A stretch of 64,000 nt of DNA from GCA-002708145 sp045562755 (GTDB lineage Bacteria > Chloroflexota > Dehalococcoidia > Lucifugimonadales > Lucifugimonadaceae): positions 62,001 to 126,000 of the forward strand of contig JBJKVF010000006.1 of the NCBI GenBank assembly GCA_045562755.1, read 5' to 3'. Of this stretch, positions 35,846 to 44,445 are shown in pieces. The position numbers and the translations under genes are program-made. The notes under the pieces were generated by a model. The model saw only the letters and a list, made by a program, of their open reading frames with translations. It was not told the DNA's origin and searched no databases. Position 1 is the first letter of the stretch. Each line of letters opens with the position of its first letter.

Positions 35846-36505
35846 ATGAAAGTATTATTCTTAAACGATCTCAGACCAACTGCAAGAGCCGGTGACATAA
35901 AAGATGTTAAAAATGGCTTTGCAAGAAATTATCTTATCCCAAATAAAATAGCGGTTGTAGCAACTGAGCAAGAGTTAAAGCGTGCTTCTAAATTGCGCGA
36001 ACAAGCATCTGAAAGAAGAGCTGTCGAGCAAAAAGATTGGGAGAGAATTTCGGAATTTGTTCAGAAAGAATCATTAGATATAGAGGTCAAAACTGGCCCA
36101 ACAGGAAGATTATATGGTTCGGTAACGAATACTATAATAGCCTCAAAATTGCGTGAGCTAACTCAACGTGAAGATATTGATCGAAAAACTATATTTATAT
36201 CATCCCCTATCAGAACTACAGGCACATATAAGGTAAAGGTTAATCTATTTGAAAATGTCTCTGCTGAAATACAAATAAATGTCATACCAGATGAAGAATC
36301 TAATGAACTCAATAAACAAATGGAAGAAGTATCTAAACTTATAGATAATGAAGAAAATGTACTTGATCCATCATTTGAGGATGTATTAGCTGCTGCTGAA
36401 GAAAATATCCAGACATCCAATATAGATGATTCTGAAATTTCATCAGAAGAAATAGACTCAAAAGAATCTCCCAAAGATTCTAAAGAAGACGATTCTAAGG
36501 AATAA
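35846..36505 (+). CDS. rplI: Ribosomal protein bL9 with an acidic C-terminal extension
   Basis: A 219-residue bL9. The N-terminal domain begins MKVLFLNDLRPTARAGDIKDVKNGFARNYLIPNKIAV, the invariant L9 start, and then the long connecting helix and C-terminal domain reach about residue 148. The extra ~70 residues are acidic and Ser/Asp/Glu-rich (for example SNIDDSEISSEEIDSKE) and probably disordered. bL9 normally ends at about 148-150. It is followed by dnaB, the same rplI-dnaB order found in many bacteria. Confidence 0.93.
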   Translation: MKVLFLNDLRPTARAGDIKDVKNGFARNYLIPNKIAVVATEQELKRASKLREQASERRAVEQKDWERISEFVQKESLDIEVKTGPTGRLYGSVTNTIIASKLRELTQREDIDRKTIFISSPIRTTGTYKVKVNLFENVSAEIQINVIPDEESNELNKQMEEVSKLIDNEENVLDPSFEDVLAAAEENIQTSNIDDSEISSEEIDSKESPKDSKEDDSKE

Positions 36506-36525
36506 TCCTCAAGTTATTTTTAAAG

Positions 36526-36542
36526 TTGGGAAAATTTCCCAA
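36526..36542 (+). terminator. Short palindrome after rplI, possible weak terminator or regulatory site
   Basis: TTGGGAAAATTTCCCAA is a perfect inverted repeat (8-bp arms around one A) starting 21 nt after the rplI stop. It can form a 6-bp stem with a 5-nt loop, but no clear T run follows. A related sequence, GGGGAATTTCCCAAAAT, occurs after pntB at 54741-54757, so it may be a recurring 3'-end element. Otherwise it could regulate dnaB. Confidence 0.4.
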
Positions 36543-36604
36543 AATATCTTTATATAAATGTAACTTCTATTGACCATTTGATTTAAAAAGTTCAAACTAA
36601 ACTT

Positions 36605-38068
36605 ATGGCTAATGATGTTCAAACAAATAATATAGATTTACCACATAATCTCGAGGCTGAAGAGGCTGTTCTAGGGTCAATAATTATTGATAGTGAATCT
36701 CTAACAAAAATTATGGGTGAATTGAAAGTTGAGCATTTCTTTCTATATACAAATGGTTTTATATACTCTGCCTGCTTGAATTTATTCGAACGCCAAGAAG
36801 CAATCAATCAAATAACATTAATTCATGAATTAGAAACTAATGAAACTCTTGGTCGAAATACAACAGATAAAACTAATCAATTAGAGGCTATAGGTGGAGC
36901 AGAATATATTTCAGAGCTAATTGCTAATACACCAACGTCTGTTCATATAGAACATTATTCTAATTTAATTATTAGAACTGCTACTATGAGAGACTTAATT
37001 AAAACCGGAGAAGAAATAAGTCAAATAGGATTTAAAGATGATTTTGATGTAGATAAATCATTATCTACAGCTGAGGATGCGCTATATAAAATCAGGCAAG
37101 AATCAATAAGCAGAGATTTTGTACCATTATCAAGGTCACTTACCAACTATCTTGAAAGAACATCCTCAACAGAAAACTTAGATGATGATATAGATATATT
37201 ACCTATAACAACAGGTTTTTCAAGACTAAATGAATTATTAGTGGGAGGAATGCAAAGATCTGATATGGTAGTATTAGCTGCTCGACCATCAATTGGTAAA
37301 TCTATGCTGGGTCTTAATTTAGCTGTTTCTGCTGCAAAAGCTGATTTTAAGGTAGGGATATTCTCATTAGAAATGGGTAGAGAACAAATAGCTCAAAGGT
37401 TATTAGCATCTCAATCAAAAGTTAACATGCAAAAAATAAGAAATTTTTCATTACAAAATTCTATAGAACAGCAGCAAGTAGTTGACTCAATAGGACTATT
37501 ATCGGATCTCTTAATCTCCGTAGATGACACTCCCTTTCAAACAGTTATGGAAATGAGGGGTAAAGCAAGGAGATTACAAATTTCAAATGGATTAGATTTT
37601 CTTATCATTGACTATATGCAGCTGATAAATGGTAATAATAGAGGTAGAGAAGGTAACAGAGCTCAAGAAGTTTCAGAAATTTCTAGACAAATAAAATCAT
37701 TAGCTAGAGATCTAAATATACCTATTCTTGCTATTTCACAGCTTAGCAGAGCAGTTGAACAAAGAACTTCCAAAAGACCGATGTTATCAGATTTGAGAGA
37801 ATCTGGATCAATAGAACAGGATGCTGATATAGTAATGTTTATTCATAGAGAAGATAAATTAATAAGCCTTGAAGAATGGAATAAAGCTAATCCAACCTCG
37901 CCTTATCCTAGAAACAGAGCTTCTGTTATTATAGCTAAGCATAGAAATGGGCCAACAGACGAAGTAGAGTTTCAAGTTGAAGATTCAATAGGAACTTTTC
38001 AAGAAATTTCAATGATCAACACTACAAGTAATTATAATGAGCAGAGAGCAGAACAATCAATTGAATAA
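36605..38068 (+). CDS. dnaB: Replicative DNA helicase DnaB
   Basis: A 487-residue hexameric 5'-3' helicase. The N-terminal DnaB domain starts at LPHNLEAEEAVLGSIIID. The RecA-like C-terminal domain has Walker A ARPSIGKS (about 226-233), Walker B LDFLIIDYMQLI, and the downstream SRQIKSLARDLNIPILAISQLSRAVEQR motif with its ESGSIEQDAD segment. Length is normal for DnaB. The reading frame overlaps the next gene by 32 nt, coupling helicase and loader-associated proteins. Confidence 0.97.
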   Translation: MANDVQTNNIDLPHNLEAEEAVLGSIIIDSESLTKIMGELKVEHFFLYTNGFIYSACLNLFERQEAINQITLIHELETNETLGRNTTDKTNQLEAIGGAEYISELIANTPTSVHIEHYSNLIIRTATMRDLIKTGEEISQIGFKDDFDVDKSLSTAEDALYKIRQESISRDFVPLSRSLTNYLERTSSTENLDDDIDILPITTGFSRLNELLVGGMQRSDMVVLAARPSIGKSMLGLNLAVSAAKADFKVGIFSLEMGREQIAQRLLASQSKVNMQKIRNFSLQNSIEQQQVVDSIGLLSDLLISVDDTPFQTVMEMRGKARRLQISNGLDFLIIDYMQLINGNNRGREGNRAQEVSEISRQIKSLARDLNIPILAISQLSRAVEQRTSKRPMLSDLRESGSIEQDADIVMFIHREDKLISLEEWNKANPTSPYPRNRASVIIAKHRNGPTDEVEFQVEDSIGTFQEISMINTTSNYNEQRAEQSIE

Positions 38069-38789
38069 AGGATTCCCATTAGGTGTAAAAAATATACCAA
38101 CTCCAGCACCATTATTTTCTACATATTTAGAAAAATATGAATCGCTTGAAGAAGTAAAAATTTTACTAAAGATTATACATAGTTTGTACTTGAAAAAAGA
38201 TTTTCCCGCATTTCTTTACACAAAAGAACTATTATCTGATCCAATAATGCTAAAAATTTATGACAATGAAAAAGAAAATATAAATGAAGGAATTAAAAAT
38301 TCCTTAATATCATTAGAAGATAAAGGAATCATAATATTAATTATTGATGATGAAAATAATGAAAGAATATTTATAAACACAGATCAAGTAAGAAAGCATA
38401 TACAAAGACAAGGAATAGAAAAAGACTTTTCTTATAATCAGTTTGGATCAGGTATAGTAGATTTAAGTTCTGAGAAACAAAATCCTGTCATAACTTTATA
38501 TGAAAATAATATCGGATATATAACTCCAATAATTTACGAAAGTATACATAATGCTCTTATAGAATATGAGGAAGCAGATATATTAGATGCTATAAAAATT
38601 GCATCAGAAAACAATGTAAAAAATTGGAAATATATAGAAACAATTCTTAAAAGATGGCTGTCTGAGGGAAAGGAAAAGGAGGTAAAAAATGAAAGGTATG
38701 GAACCACTAGACGAGATTCTGAAGAGGATAGATCGGATGAATTCTACAGAAAATACGTCAAAAAACAAAAATCAAGAGGAAAAAAATAA
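38037..38789 (+). CDS. DnaD-domain primosome protein
   Basis: A 250-residue protein. Residues ~155-215 form a DnaD/DnaB_2 domain: YENNIGYITPIIYESIHNAL, then ADILDAIKIASENNVKNWKYIETILKRWLSEG, the canonical spacing of this fold. The N-terminal ~120 residues look like a winged-helix region. In Bacillus, DnaD-domain proteins help load the replicative helicase at origins and restart sites. Position between dnaB and the helicase-loader gene strongly supports the same role. It overlaps both neighbours: dnaB by 32 nt, and the loader by 101 nt at its charged C-terminus. Confidence 0.85.
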   Translation: MSREQNNQLNKGFPLGVKNIPTPAPLFSTYLEKYESLEEVKILLKIIHSLYLKKDFPAFLYTKELLSDPIMLKIYDNEKENINEGIKNSLISLEDKGIIILIIDDENNERIFINTDQVRKHIQRQGIEKDFSYNQFGSGIVDLSSEKQNPVITLYENNIGYITPIIYESIHNALIEYEEADILDAIKIASENNVKNWKYIETILKRWLSEGKEKEVKNERYGTTRRDSEEDRSDEFYRKYVKKQKSRGKK

Positions 38790-40086
38790 TACAAGTTATG
38801 ATTGCAAAATTTGCAATAACACTAGATGGTTTGTGCAAGAACCTTTTGAAAATGCCCCAGCTTCCGAAAGAAAAATAATAGCTTGCGAATGCCAAGAAAA
38901 AATTTGGAGTAACTCGTCAAGCATTAGATTGAAAGAATACTCTCAATTAGAATCCTTAGAAAGATTTACCTTTGACAATATTGAGCTAGGGACAAATGAA
39001 AGATTTTCTGAGCCTTCATCTTTTAGGAAAGCTTATCATGCTGCTCAAAAATTTGTAACAGAAAAAGAAGGATGGCTCATAATTACAGGACCATCTGGAA
39101 CAGGTAAGACACATTTAGTTGCAGCGATTGGAAATGCATTACTAGATCAAGGTGATCCTGTTAAGTTTATTTCTATACCTAATTTACTAGATCATTTTAG
39201 ATCTGCTCTTAGTTCAGATACAGAAACAGATTATGATGATACCTTTAGACAAACAATTGAAGCTCCAATCTTAATACTAGATGATCTATCAGTGAATAAT
39301 CTTAGTGGGTGGTCAGAAGAAAAATTAGATCAAATATTAACCCATAGATACAACAGACGAATGCCAACTATTGTAACTACATCAAAATACTTTTATGAGC
39401 TGAATGATAGATTTAGAACCAGACTTAGTGATCCCTACTTTTCAACCATCATTAATATTCAACCAGGTAGAAATATCGAACAAATTTTAGGCACAGGTCT
39501 TAGCAAAAAAATTAGAACTAAAATGACTTTTGAAAATTTTTCCCCCTCTGGTACTCAAAAAACATCTGTAACTCAAAAAAGATCACTTAAGGAAGCATAT
39601 GATGCAGCAAAAATTTTTGCAGAAGAACCATCAGGATGGCTATACTTAGCTGGACCAACTGGAGTAGGAAAAACACATTTAGCAATATCTATAATGAATG
39701 AGTCAACAAATAATAATTTATCCGTATTATTTAAATTTTTACCAGATTTACTAGATGACTTGAGAAAGTCTTATGGACCAAATGGAAATGATTCATTTGA
39801 TAAAGTTTTCAATCAAGTAAAAAATGTGGATTTATTAATATTAGATGATTTGGGTACTGAAGCTTCAACGCCTTGGGCTGAAGAAAAACTATATCAAATT
39901 ATTGTTCACAGATATGACTTAATTTTGCCAACAGTTTTCACCAGCAGAATTACCTTAGAGAGCATAGGAAATAAAAATAACTTAATCACAAATAAATATT
40001 CAGATGCAATAGTATCAAGACTAAGTGATGCAAATGTTGTCACTGAAAGATATTTATCTGCACCAGATTACAGAAATAGAGGATAA
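38689..40086 (+). CDS. Helicase-loader-like protein with two tandem DnaC/DnaI-type AAA+ domains
   Basis: A 465-residue protein. An N-terminal zinc-finger-like segment has C39, C42, C66 and C68, as in DnaI. It is followed by two complete AAA+ modules of the DnaC/IstB type. Module 1 has GPSGTGKTH (about 134-142), Walker B ILILDDLS and RLSD. Module 2 has GPTGVGKTH (about 322-330), Walker B LLILDDLGTE and again RLSD. Known DnaC/DnaI loaders have one AAA+ module in ~250-310 residues, so this is an internal duplication. AAGGAGGT at 38676-38683 lies 5 nt before the ATG and fixes the start, even though this start is 101 nt inside the preceding gene. It follows dnaB and the DnaD-like gene, so it probably loads DnaB. 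Confidence 0.88.
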   Translation: MKGMEPLDEILKRIDRMNSTENTSKNKNQEEKNNTSYDCKICNNTRWFVQEPFENAPASERKIIACECQEKIWSNSSSIRLKEYSQLESLERFTFDNIELGTNERFSEPSSFRKAYHAAQKFVTEKEGWLIITGPSGTGKTHLVAAIGNALLDQGDPVKFISIPNLLDHFRSALSSDTETDYDDTFRQTIEAPILILDDLSVNNLSGWSEEKLDQILTHRYNRRMPTIVTTSKYFYELNDRFRTRLSDPYFSTIINIQPGRNIEQILGTGLSKKIRTKMTFENFSPSGTQKTSVTQKRSLKEAYDAAKIFAEEPSGWLYLAGPTGVGKTHLAISIMNESTNNNLSVLFKFLPDLLDDLRKSYGPNGNDSFDKVFNQVKNVDLLILDDLGTEASTPWAEEKLYQIIVHRYDLILPTVFTSRITLESIGNKNNLITNKYSDAIVSRLSDANVVTERYLSAPDYRNRG

Positions 40087-40091
40087 ACTTT

Positions 40092-40943
40092 ATGAGCATT
40101 AATGGAAAATGGAAATATGAAGATTTAACTTGGCCTGAAGTTAATGAGGCTGTCAAAGAAAAATTAATCCCAGTCATACCAGTAGGTACAATGGAGCAAC
40201 ATGGGCCTCATTTACCAATAAAAATGGATAAATGGACAGCTACTGAAATTGCAAAAGAAGCATGCAAAACGAGTCCCGAACGATTAATTTTTATGCCTCC
40301 TATTTCTTATGGGTTTACAACTCATGTTATGGACTTTCCGGGTTCAATAACAATTAACTATAATACATTTATCGATTATGTTTGCGATGTACTTAAATCT
40401 CTAACATATCACGGATTTGAAAAAATTATTGTAATTAATGGACATGGATCTAATATGATACCACTAGAATTAGCATGTAGAAAAATAAATTTAGAAAGTA
40501 CAGCAAATATTTCATTAGCGTCATGGTGGGGCTTAACAGATGTGAACAAAGAGTTCATGTCTAAATGGAGAGACTCAAAATTTCCTGGAGGATGCGCACA
40601 CTCTGGTGAAGCTGAATCATCATTAGCTTTACACTTAGACGAAGATCTAATTCAGATGGACAAAGCTGTAAATGAAGTTTACGGTATGAACAAACATGAA
40701 TCTGAATTTGAATGGGTTGATCTTTGGGGACAAGGTCCTGTCTCTATGATTTCTTGGACTAGCGAAAATACAGAATCAGGTATTGCTGGTGAACCTTTAC
40801 TTGCAACAAAAGAAAAAGGAAAAATGTTATTTGATGAATCAGTAAAAAATTTGATCAAATGGGGAGAAGAGTTTCATAAAAGAAAATTTAACAAAAGAAA
40901 AGATCATCATACTTCAAAACCTAACTCAGATATGCCTGGTTAG
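40092..40943 (+). CDS. Creatininase-family amidohydrolase
   Basis: A 283-residue metal-dependent amidohydrolase of the creatininase family. Metal and active-site segments are visible: VGTMEQHGPHLPIKMD (Glu/His/Asp ligands), INGHGSN, and AHSGEAESSLAL with a further His and Glu. The family includes creatininase, MftE and other cyclic-amide or peptide-cleaving enzymes; the substrate is not known. It begins 5 nt after the loader gene, and its 3' end overlaps the convergent ceramidase-like gene by 4 nt. Confidence 0.85.
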   Translation: MSINGKWKYEDLTWPEVNEAVKEKLIPVIPVGTMEQHGPHLPIKMDKWTATEIAKEACKTSPERLIFMPPISYGFTTHVMDFPGSITINYNTFIDYVCDVLKSLTYHGFEKIIVINGHGSNMIPLELACRKINLESTANISLASWWGLTDVNKEFMSKWRDSKFPGGCAHSGEAESSLALHLDEDLIQMDKAVNEVYGMNKHESEFEWVDLWGQGPVSMISWTSENTESGIAGEPLLATKEKGKMLFDESVKNLIKWGEEFHKRKFNKRKDHHTSKPNSDMPG

Positions 40944-42013
40944 CTAGCACCCAATTTTTCTAGAATTTGTTGAGCTTTCTTTACAGATTTAGGATCATAA
41001 CTAACTTTTTGATTAAATGTAAAATTTTTGTTGTTAGCATAAACAAAAATTTTAGAAAATAAAAATGGTTTCCTTACTCTTCTAGCAAATTTATTATTAT
41101 GGGGTTTATTTGAATATACAAAATATATATCTCCAAGCTTTAGGATTCTTAAGTTATTTTCTTCATCTTCAATAATCTTCATAAAAATATTCCTTTTATA
41201 AAATATCTCATCGGAAAAATTTGATACTTGAGTAGCTAATAATAATCCCATAGCTTGTACATCATTTGAATCTCGATTTGAATGTGACAATTTGTCATTT
41301 TCTTTCCACCAATTAAATGGCCGAATATCTATGGAAGGAGATGGGAGAAAAATGCATACACCTCCATATTTTTGTTCTAAAGCCCAAGAGGAAAAACCTG
41401 GATAATCGGCTGTCCATTTAGTATTTTTTTCACCCATAATATTTGCTGGGCAAGAAAAATTATATATTTTAGCTATAGAATTATTTTTTTTCCCTATAAT
41501 TTCTGAAACAAACAAAGCTGGATTACCAGGATAGTTCTCCTTTTCGTAAAAAGAGGAAATATTAGGAAGTTTAGTCGCATAAGAACCTATAGAAGCTGGG
41601 GCTAAATTGTCTAATGCTAACAAGGTAGCACTAAGAATTTGTTCTGGTAAATAATTATTATAATTTTGATATATTTTTTTATCATTAGTTAATGGAGGAG
41701 AAGTAGCATTTCCTGTTGTAGATACAAAAATATTTTGAGAAGATGTAACTGTAATTTTAGAAATTAATTTTCTAATTTTATTGAGAAGTAAATCTGAAAT
41801 GCCCCAAACATCAAGACTTACAATTATGATTTTTTCATCAAAAATTTTCATGACTACTACTCGACAGAGTAAATCATCTAAAATACCATTAGATTTTCGA
41901 GGTTTAAATTCTGGGCTGAATATCGGAAATGATACTGGAGGGGTAATAATTGATTTACCTGATCCAGCCATAAATTGTTCATCATTCATAGATGTTTTAA
42001 TTTCAAAATCCAT
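40940..42013 (-). CDS. Neutral/alkaline ceramidase N-terminal-like protein
   Basis: A 357-residue protein. The N-terminal segment SGKSIITPPVSFPIFSPEF, then LLCRVVVMKIFDEKIIIVSLDVWG and NIFVSTTGNATSPP, follow the neutral/alkaline non-lysosomal ceramidase N-terminal domain pattern (G-x-x-x-x-ITP, then ARAFV, then D and TH). In true ceramidases the last motif is TSTHTHS/AGP with His residues; here it reads VSTTGNATSPP, so key zinc-ligand histidines are missing. The protein may be a divergent hydrolase or non-catalytic. No signal peptide is apparent. It is convergent with the creatininase gene and divergent from the SMP-30 gene. Confidence 0.6.
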   Translation of the reverse strand: MDFEIKTSMNDEQFMAGSGKSIITPPVSFPIFSPEFKPRKSNGILDDLLCRVVVMKIFDEKIIIVSLDVWGISDLLLNKIRKLISKITVTSSQNIFVSTTGNATSPPLTNDKKIYQNYNNYLPEQILSATLLALDNLAPASIGSYATKLPNISSFYEKENYPGNPALFVSEIIGKKNNSIAKIYNFSCPANIMGEKNTKWTADYPGFSSWALEQKYGGVCIFLPSPSIDIRPFNWWKENDKLSHSNRDSNDVQAMGLLLATQVSNFSDEIFYKRNIFMKIIEDEENNLRILKLGDIYFVYSNKPHNNKFARRVRKPFLFSKIFVYANNKNFTFNQKVSYDPKSVKKAQQILEKLGAS

Positions 42014-42093
42014 ATTTACAAATCATTATTTATATATAATCTAAATATATTTTATCTATTAAAAAAAAATAATTACTAATTTGAGGCTTATAT

Positions 42094-42984
42094 ATGACTA
42101 AAAATAAAATTTTTGAAATTTTTGATGAAAAATTTCACTCAATCGTAAATATTAATTTTCCTTTAGAAAGGTTAGAGGGTAATTTTTCATTTACTGAAGG
42201 ACCGTGTTGGGACAAAAATAATAATAGATTAATTTTCAGTGATATACCAAATAATATAATCTTTCAATGGACTGAAGATAAAGGAACAATCCCACTCAGA
42301 GACCCCAGTGGCCATGCAAATGGAAACACTATTGATAATAAAGGTAGATTAATATCATGCCTTACCTCCCAAAGAAAAATAATTAGAATAGAAAATAATG
42401 GAGAGATAACTACACTTGCTGATTCTTATAATGGAAGTATGCTAACCTCACCTAACGATGTGGTAGTAAAATCTGATGATTCTATATGGTTTACCGATCC
42501 AGATTATGGTTTTTTAGAGAAAGATTTGGGACATGGAGATATTCCAGAACAGGAGCGAAATAGGGTTTACAGAATTGATCCAAAAACAAATAAAATAACA
42601 ATGTTAAGTGAAGATTTTGATAAACCCAATGGAATATGTTTTTCTAAAGATGAAAAAAAACTATATATAAGCGATACTGGGCGAACACATGGAGAATTTA
42701 GAAACCACAAAATAATATCTTTCGATGTAAATAATAACAAAATTGAAAATCCCAACTTATTTGCTGTAATAGAACCACACGTTCCAGATGGAATTAAAAC
42801 TGACGACAAAAACAATTTATGGACATCTTCAGGCAGTGGAGTACAAATATATGATGAAAATAAAAAATTATTAGGTAAAATTAATACACCAGAAGTTTGT
42901 GCTAATTTGTGTTTTGGAATGGAAAATAATAAAACTTTATTTATTACTGCAACAAGTTCTGTTTGGAAATTAAATTTAAAATAA
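42094..42984 (+). CDS. SMP-30/gluconolactonase-family lactonase (copy 1)
   Basis: A 296-residue beta-propeller lactonase. The metal-binding Glu is in FTEGPCWD. Further blade motifs are NGNTIDNKGRLISCLTSQRKI, SPNDVVVKSDDSIWFTDPDYG, NGICFSKDEKKLYISDTGR and PDGIKTDDKNNLWTS, the SMP-30/gluconolactonase signature, including the conserved Asn and Asp ligands. It would open sugar-acid lactones such as glucono-1,5-lactone. It is followed 13 nt later by a second copy of the family. A ribosome site (GAGG) lies before the ATG. Confidence 0.88.
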   Translation: MTKNKIFEIFDEKFHSIVNINFPLERLEGNFSFTEGPCWDKNNNRLIFSDIPNNIIFQWTEDKGTIPLRDPSGHANGNTIDNKGRLISCLTSQRKIIRIENNGEITTLADSYNGSMLTSPNDVVVKSDDSIWFTDPDYGFLEKDLGHGDIPEQERNRVYRIDPKTNKITMLSEDFDKPNGICFSKDEKKLYISDTGRTHGEFRNHKIISFDVNNNKIENPNLFAVIEPHVPDGIKTDDKNNLWTSSGSGVQIYDENKKLLGKINTPEVCANLCFGMENNKTLFITATSSVWKLNLK

Positions 42985-42997
42985 CTAAGGATATGAT

Positions 42998-43972
42998 ATG
43001 CTAGCTGAGAGTAAAATTTGGATAAATCATAGAAATGAAACTTCAGATGAAACAATCGCAAAGAGAATAAGTAACCCCATTGAAATATATGATAATAGAT
43101 TCACTGATTTAATTGACGTGAATTCAGAATTACTAAATTTATGGAAAGGGTGTGAATGGGCAGAAGGACCAGCATATTTCCCAGATGGTAATTATATTAT
43201 TTGGTCTGACATTCCAAATAATAGAATGCTAAGATACGAAATTGATATTGAAAAAACATTTATACATAGAGAACCTTCAAATAATTCTAATGGGAATTAC
43301 AGAGATCATGATGGAAATTTAGTCTCATGCGAACACAGAACAAATAGAATCACAAGAACAGTATCAAATGGAAAAATAATTGAACTAACTAGTATGTATG
43401 AAGGTAAAAGACTCAATTCTCCTAATGATTTAGCAATAAAAAACGATGGTACTATATGGTTTACAGACCCTCCATACGGAATTATTTCTGAGAGAGAAGG
43501 GAATCAGAGAGACTCTGAAATGGAAGGGAATTTTACATATATTTATGAACCCAGTACAAATAAAACATCTATTGTTGATAAAACATGTGACCGGCCTAAT
43601 GGCTTAGCTTTTTCACACGATGAAACCAAATTGTATATTGCAGATTCAGGAAAGCCTGGTTCTATATCAATATTCGATATCGATAAAAAAAATACGCTAA
43701 GTAATAAAACTTTATTTTCAAAAGTAAGACCTGGAATCCCTGATGGATTTAGAATAGACATTAAAGAAAATATTTGGACTAGTGCAAAAGATGGAATTCA
43801 TTGTTACGATTCTTCTGGTAAAATTTTAGGGAAAATACTTATACCTGAGCAAGCTACTGCAAATATAGTATTTGGAGATAATGACGGTAAAACATTATAT
43901 ATATGTGGAGACACTTCTCTGTATAGAATAAAAACTAAAGTTCAGGGTTCACACCTTTTTTGGATAAAGTAG
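42998..43972 (+). CDS. SMP-30/gluconolactonase-family lactonase (copy 2)
   Basis: A 324-residue paralogue of the preceding gene, with the same blade motifs: WAEGPAYFPDGNYIIWSDIPN, NSPNDLAIKNDGTIWFTDPPYG, NGLAFSHDETKLYIADSGKPG and PDGFRIDIKENIWTSAKDG. It carries an extra ~40 residues at the N-terminus that look like ordinary soluble protein. Tandem location suggests a local duplication, and the two share only moderate identity, so they may act on different lactones. rpiB follows 20 nt downstream, so both lactonases lie in the sugar-phosphate operon. Confidence 0.88.
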   Translation: MLAESKIWINHRNETSDETIAKRISNPIEIYDNRFTDLIDVNSELLNLWKGCEWAEGPAYFPDGNYIIWSDIPNNRMLRYEIDIEKTFIHREPSNNSNGNYRDHDGNLVSCEHRTNRITRTVSNGKIIELTSMYEGKRLNSPNDLAIKNDGTIWFTDPPYGIISEREGNQRDSEMEGNFTYIYEPSTNKTSIVDKTCDRPNGLAFSHDETKLYIADSGKPGSISIFDIDKKNTLSNKTLFSKVRPGIPDGFRIDIKENIWTSAKDGIHCYDSSGKILGKILIPEQATANIVFGDNDGKTLYICGDTSLYRIKTKVQGSHLFWIK

Positions 43973-43992
43973 TTAAGTAAGGAAAAAATAAT

Positions 43993-44445
43993 ATGAAAAT
44001 TGCAGTAGGATTTGATCACGGTGGATTCCCACTTAAAAAAAATATTTTAGAAATTATTAGCAGTATGGGCCATGAAGTTATAGACATGGGTGCATATGAA
44101 AATGATCCCAATGATGATTTTCCAGACTTTGCAGCTCCTGTAGCAAAGGCTGTTCAAAGCAATACCGCTAAAAAAGGAATAATTGTTTGTGGAAGTGGAG
44201 TAGGAGCTAATATAGTTGCAAATAAATTTAAAGGTGTAAGAGCTGGTTTATGCCATGATACTTATTCAGCAAGCCAAGGCGTAAAACATGATGATATGAA
44301 TGTACTTTGTCTTGGTGCAAGAGTAGTTGGAGCATCATTAGCAGAAGAATTAGTAATGGCATTTATTGAATCAGAGCTAGAAAAAAATGAAGATAGATTT
44401 ATCCGAAGATTAAATAAAGTGAAGAAGATTGAGAACAATGAATAA
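43993..44445 (+). CDS. rpiB: Ribose-5-phosphate isomerase B
   Basis: A 150-residue isomerase interconverting ribose 5-phosphate and ribulose 5-phosphate. It begins MKIAVGFDHGGFPLKK, has the catalytic Cys in VCGSGVGANIVANK, and the substrate loop GLCHDTYSASQGVKHDDMNVLCLGARVVG. Length and sequence are those of RpiB/LacAB-family enzymes, not RpiA. It overlaps the transaldolase start by 8 nt and sits at the head of tal-pgi-gnd, a coherent pentose phosphate module. Confidence 0.93.
   Translation: MKIAVGFDHGGFPLKKNILEIISSMGHEVIDMGAYENDPNDDFPDFAAPVAKAVQSNTAKKGIIVCGSGVGANIVANKFKGVRAGLCHDTYSASQGVKHDDMNVLCLGARVVGASLAEELVMAFIESELEKNEDRFIRRLNKVKKIENNE

Noticed and set aside
44429..44437. TTG at 44429 as the start of tal
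   Set aside because: An ATG nine bases later gives the usual transaldolase N-terminus.
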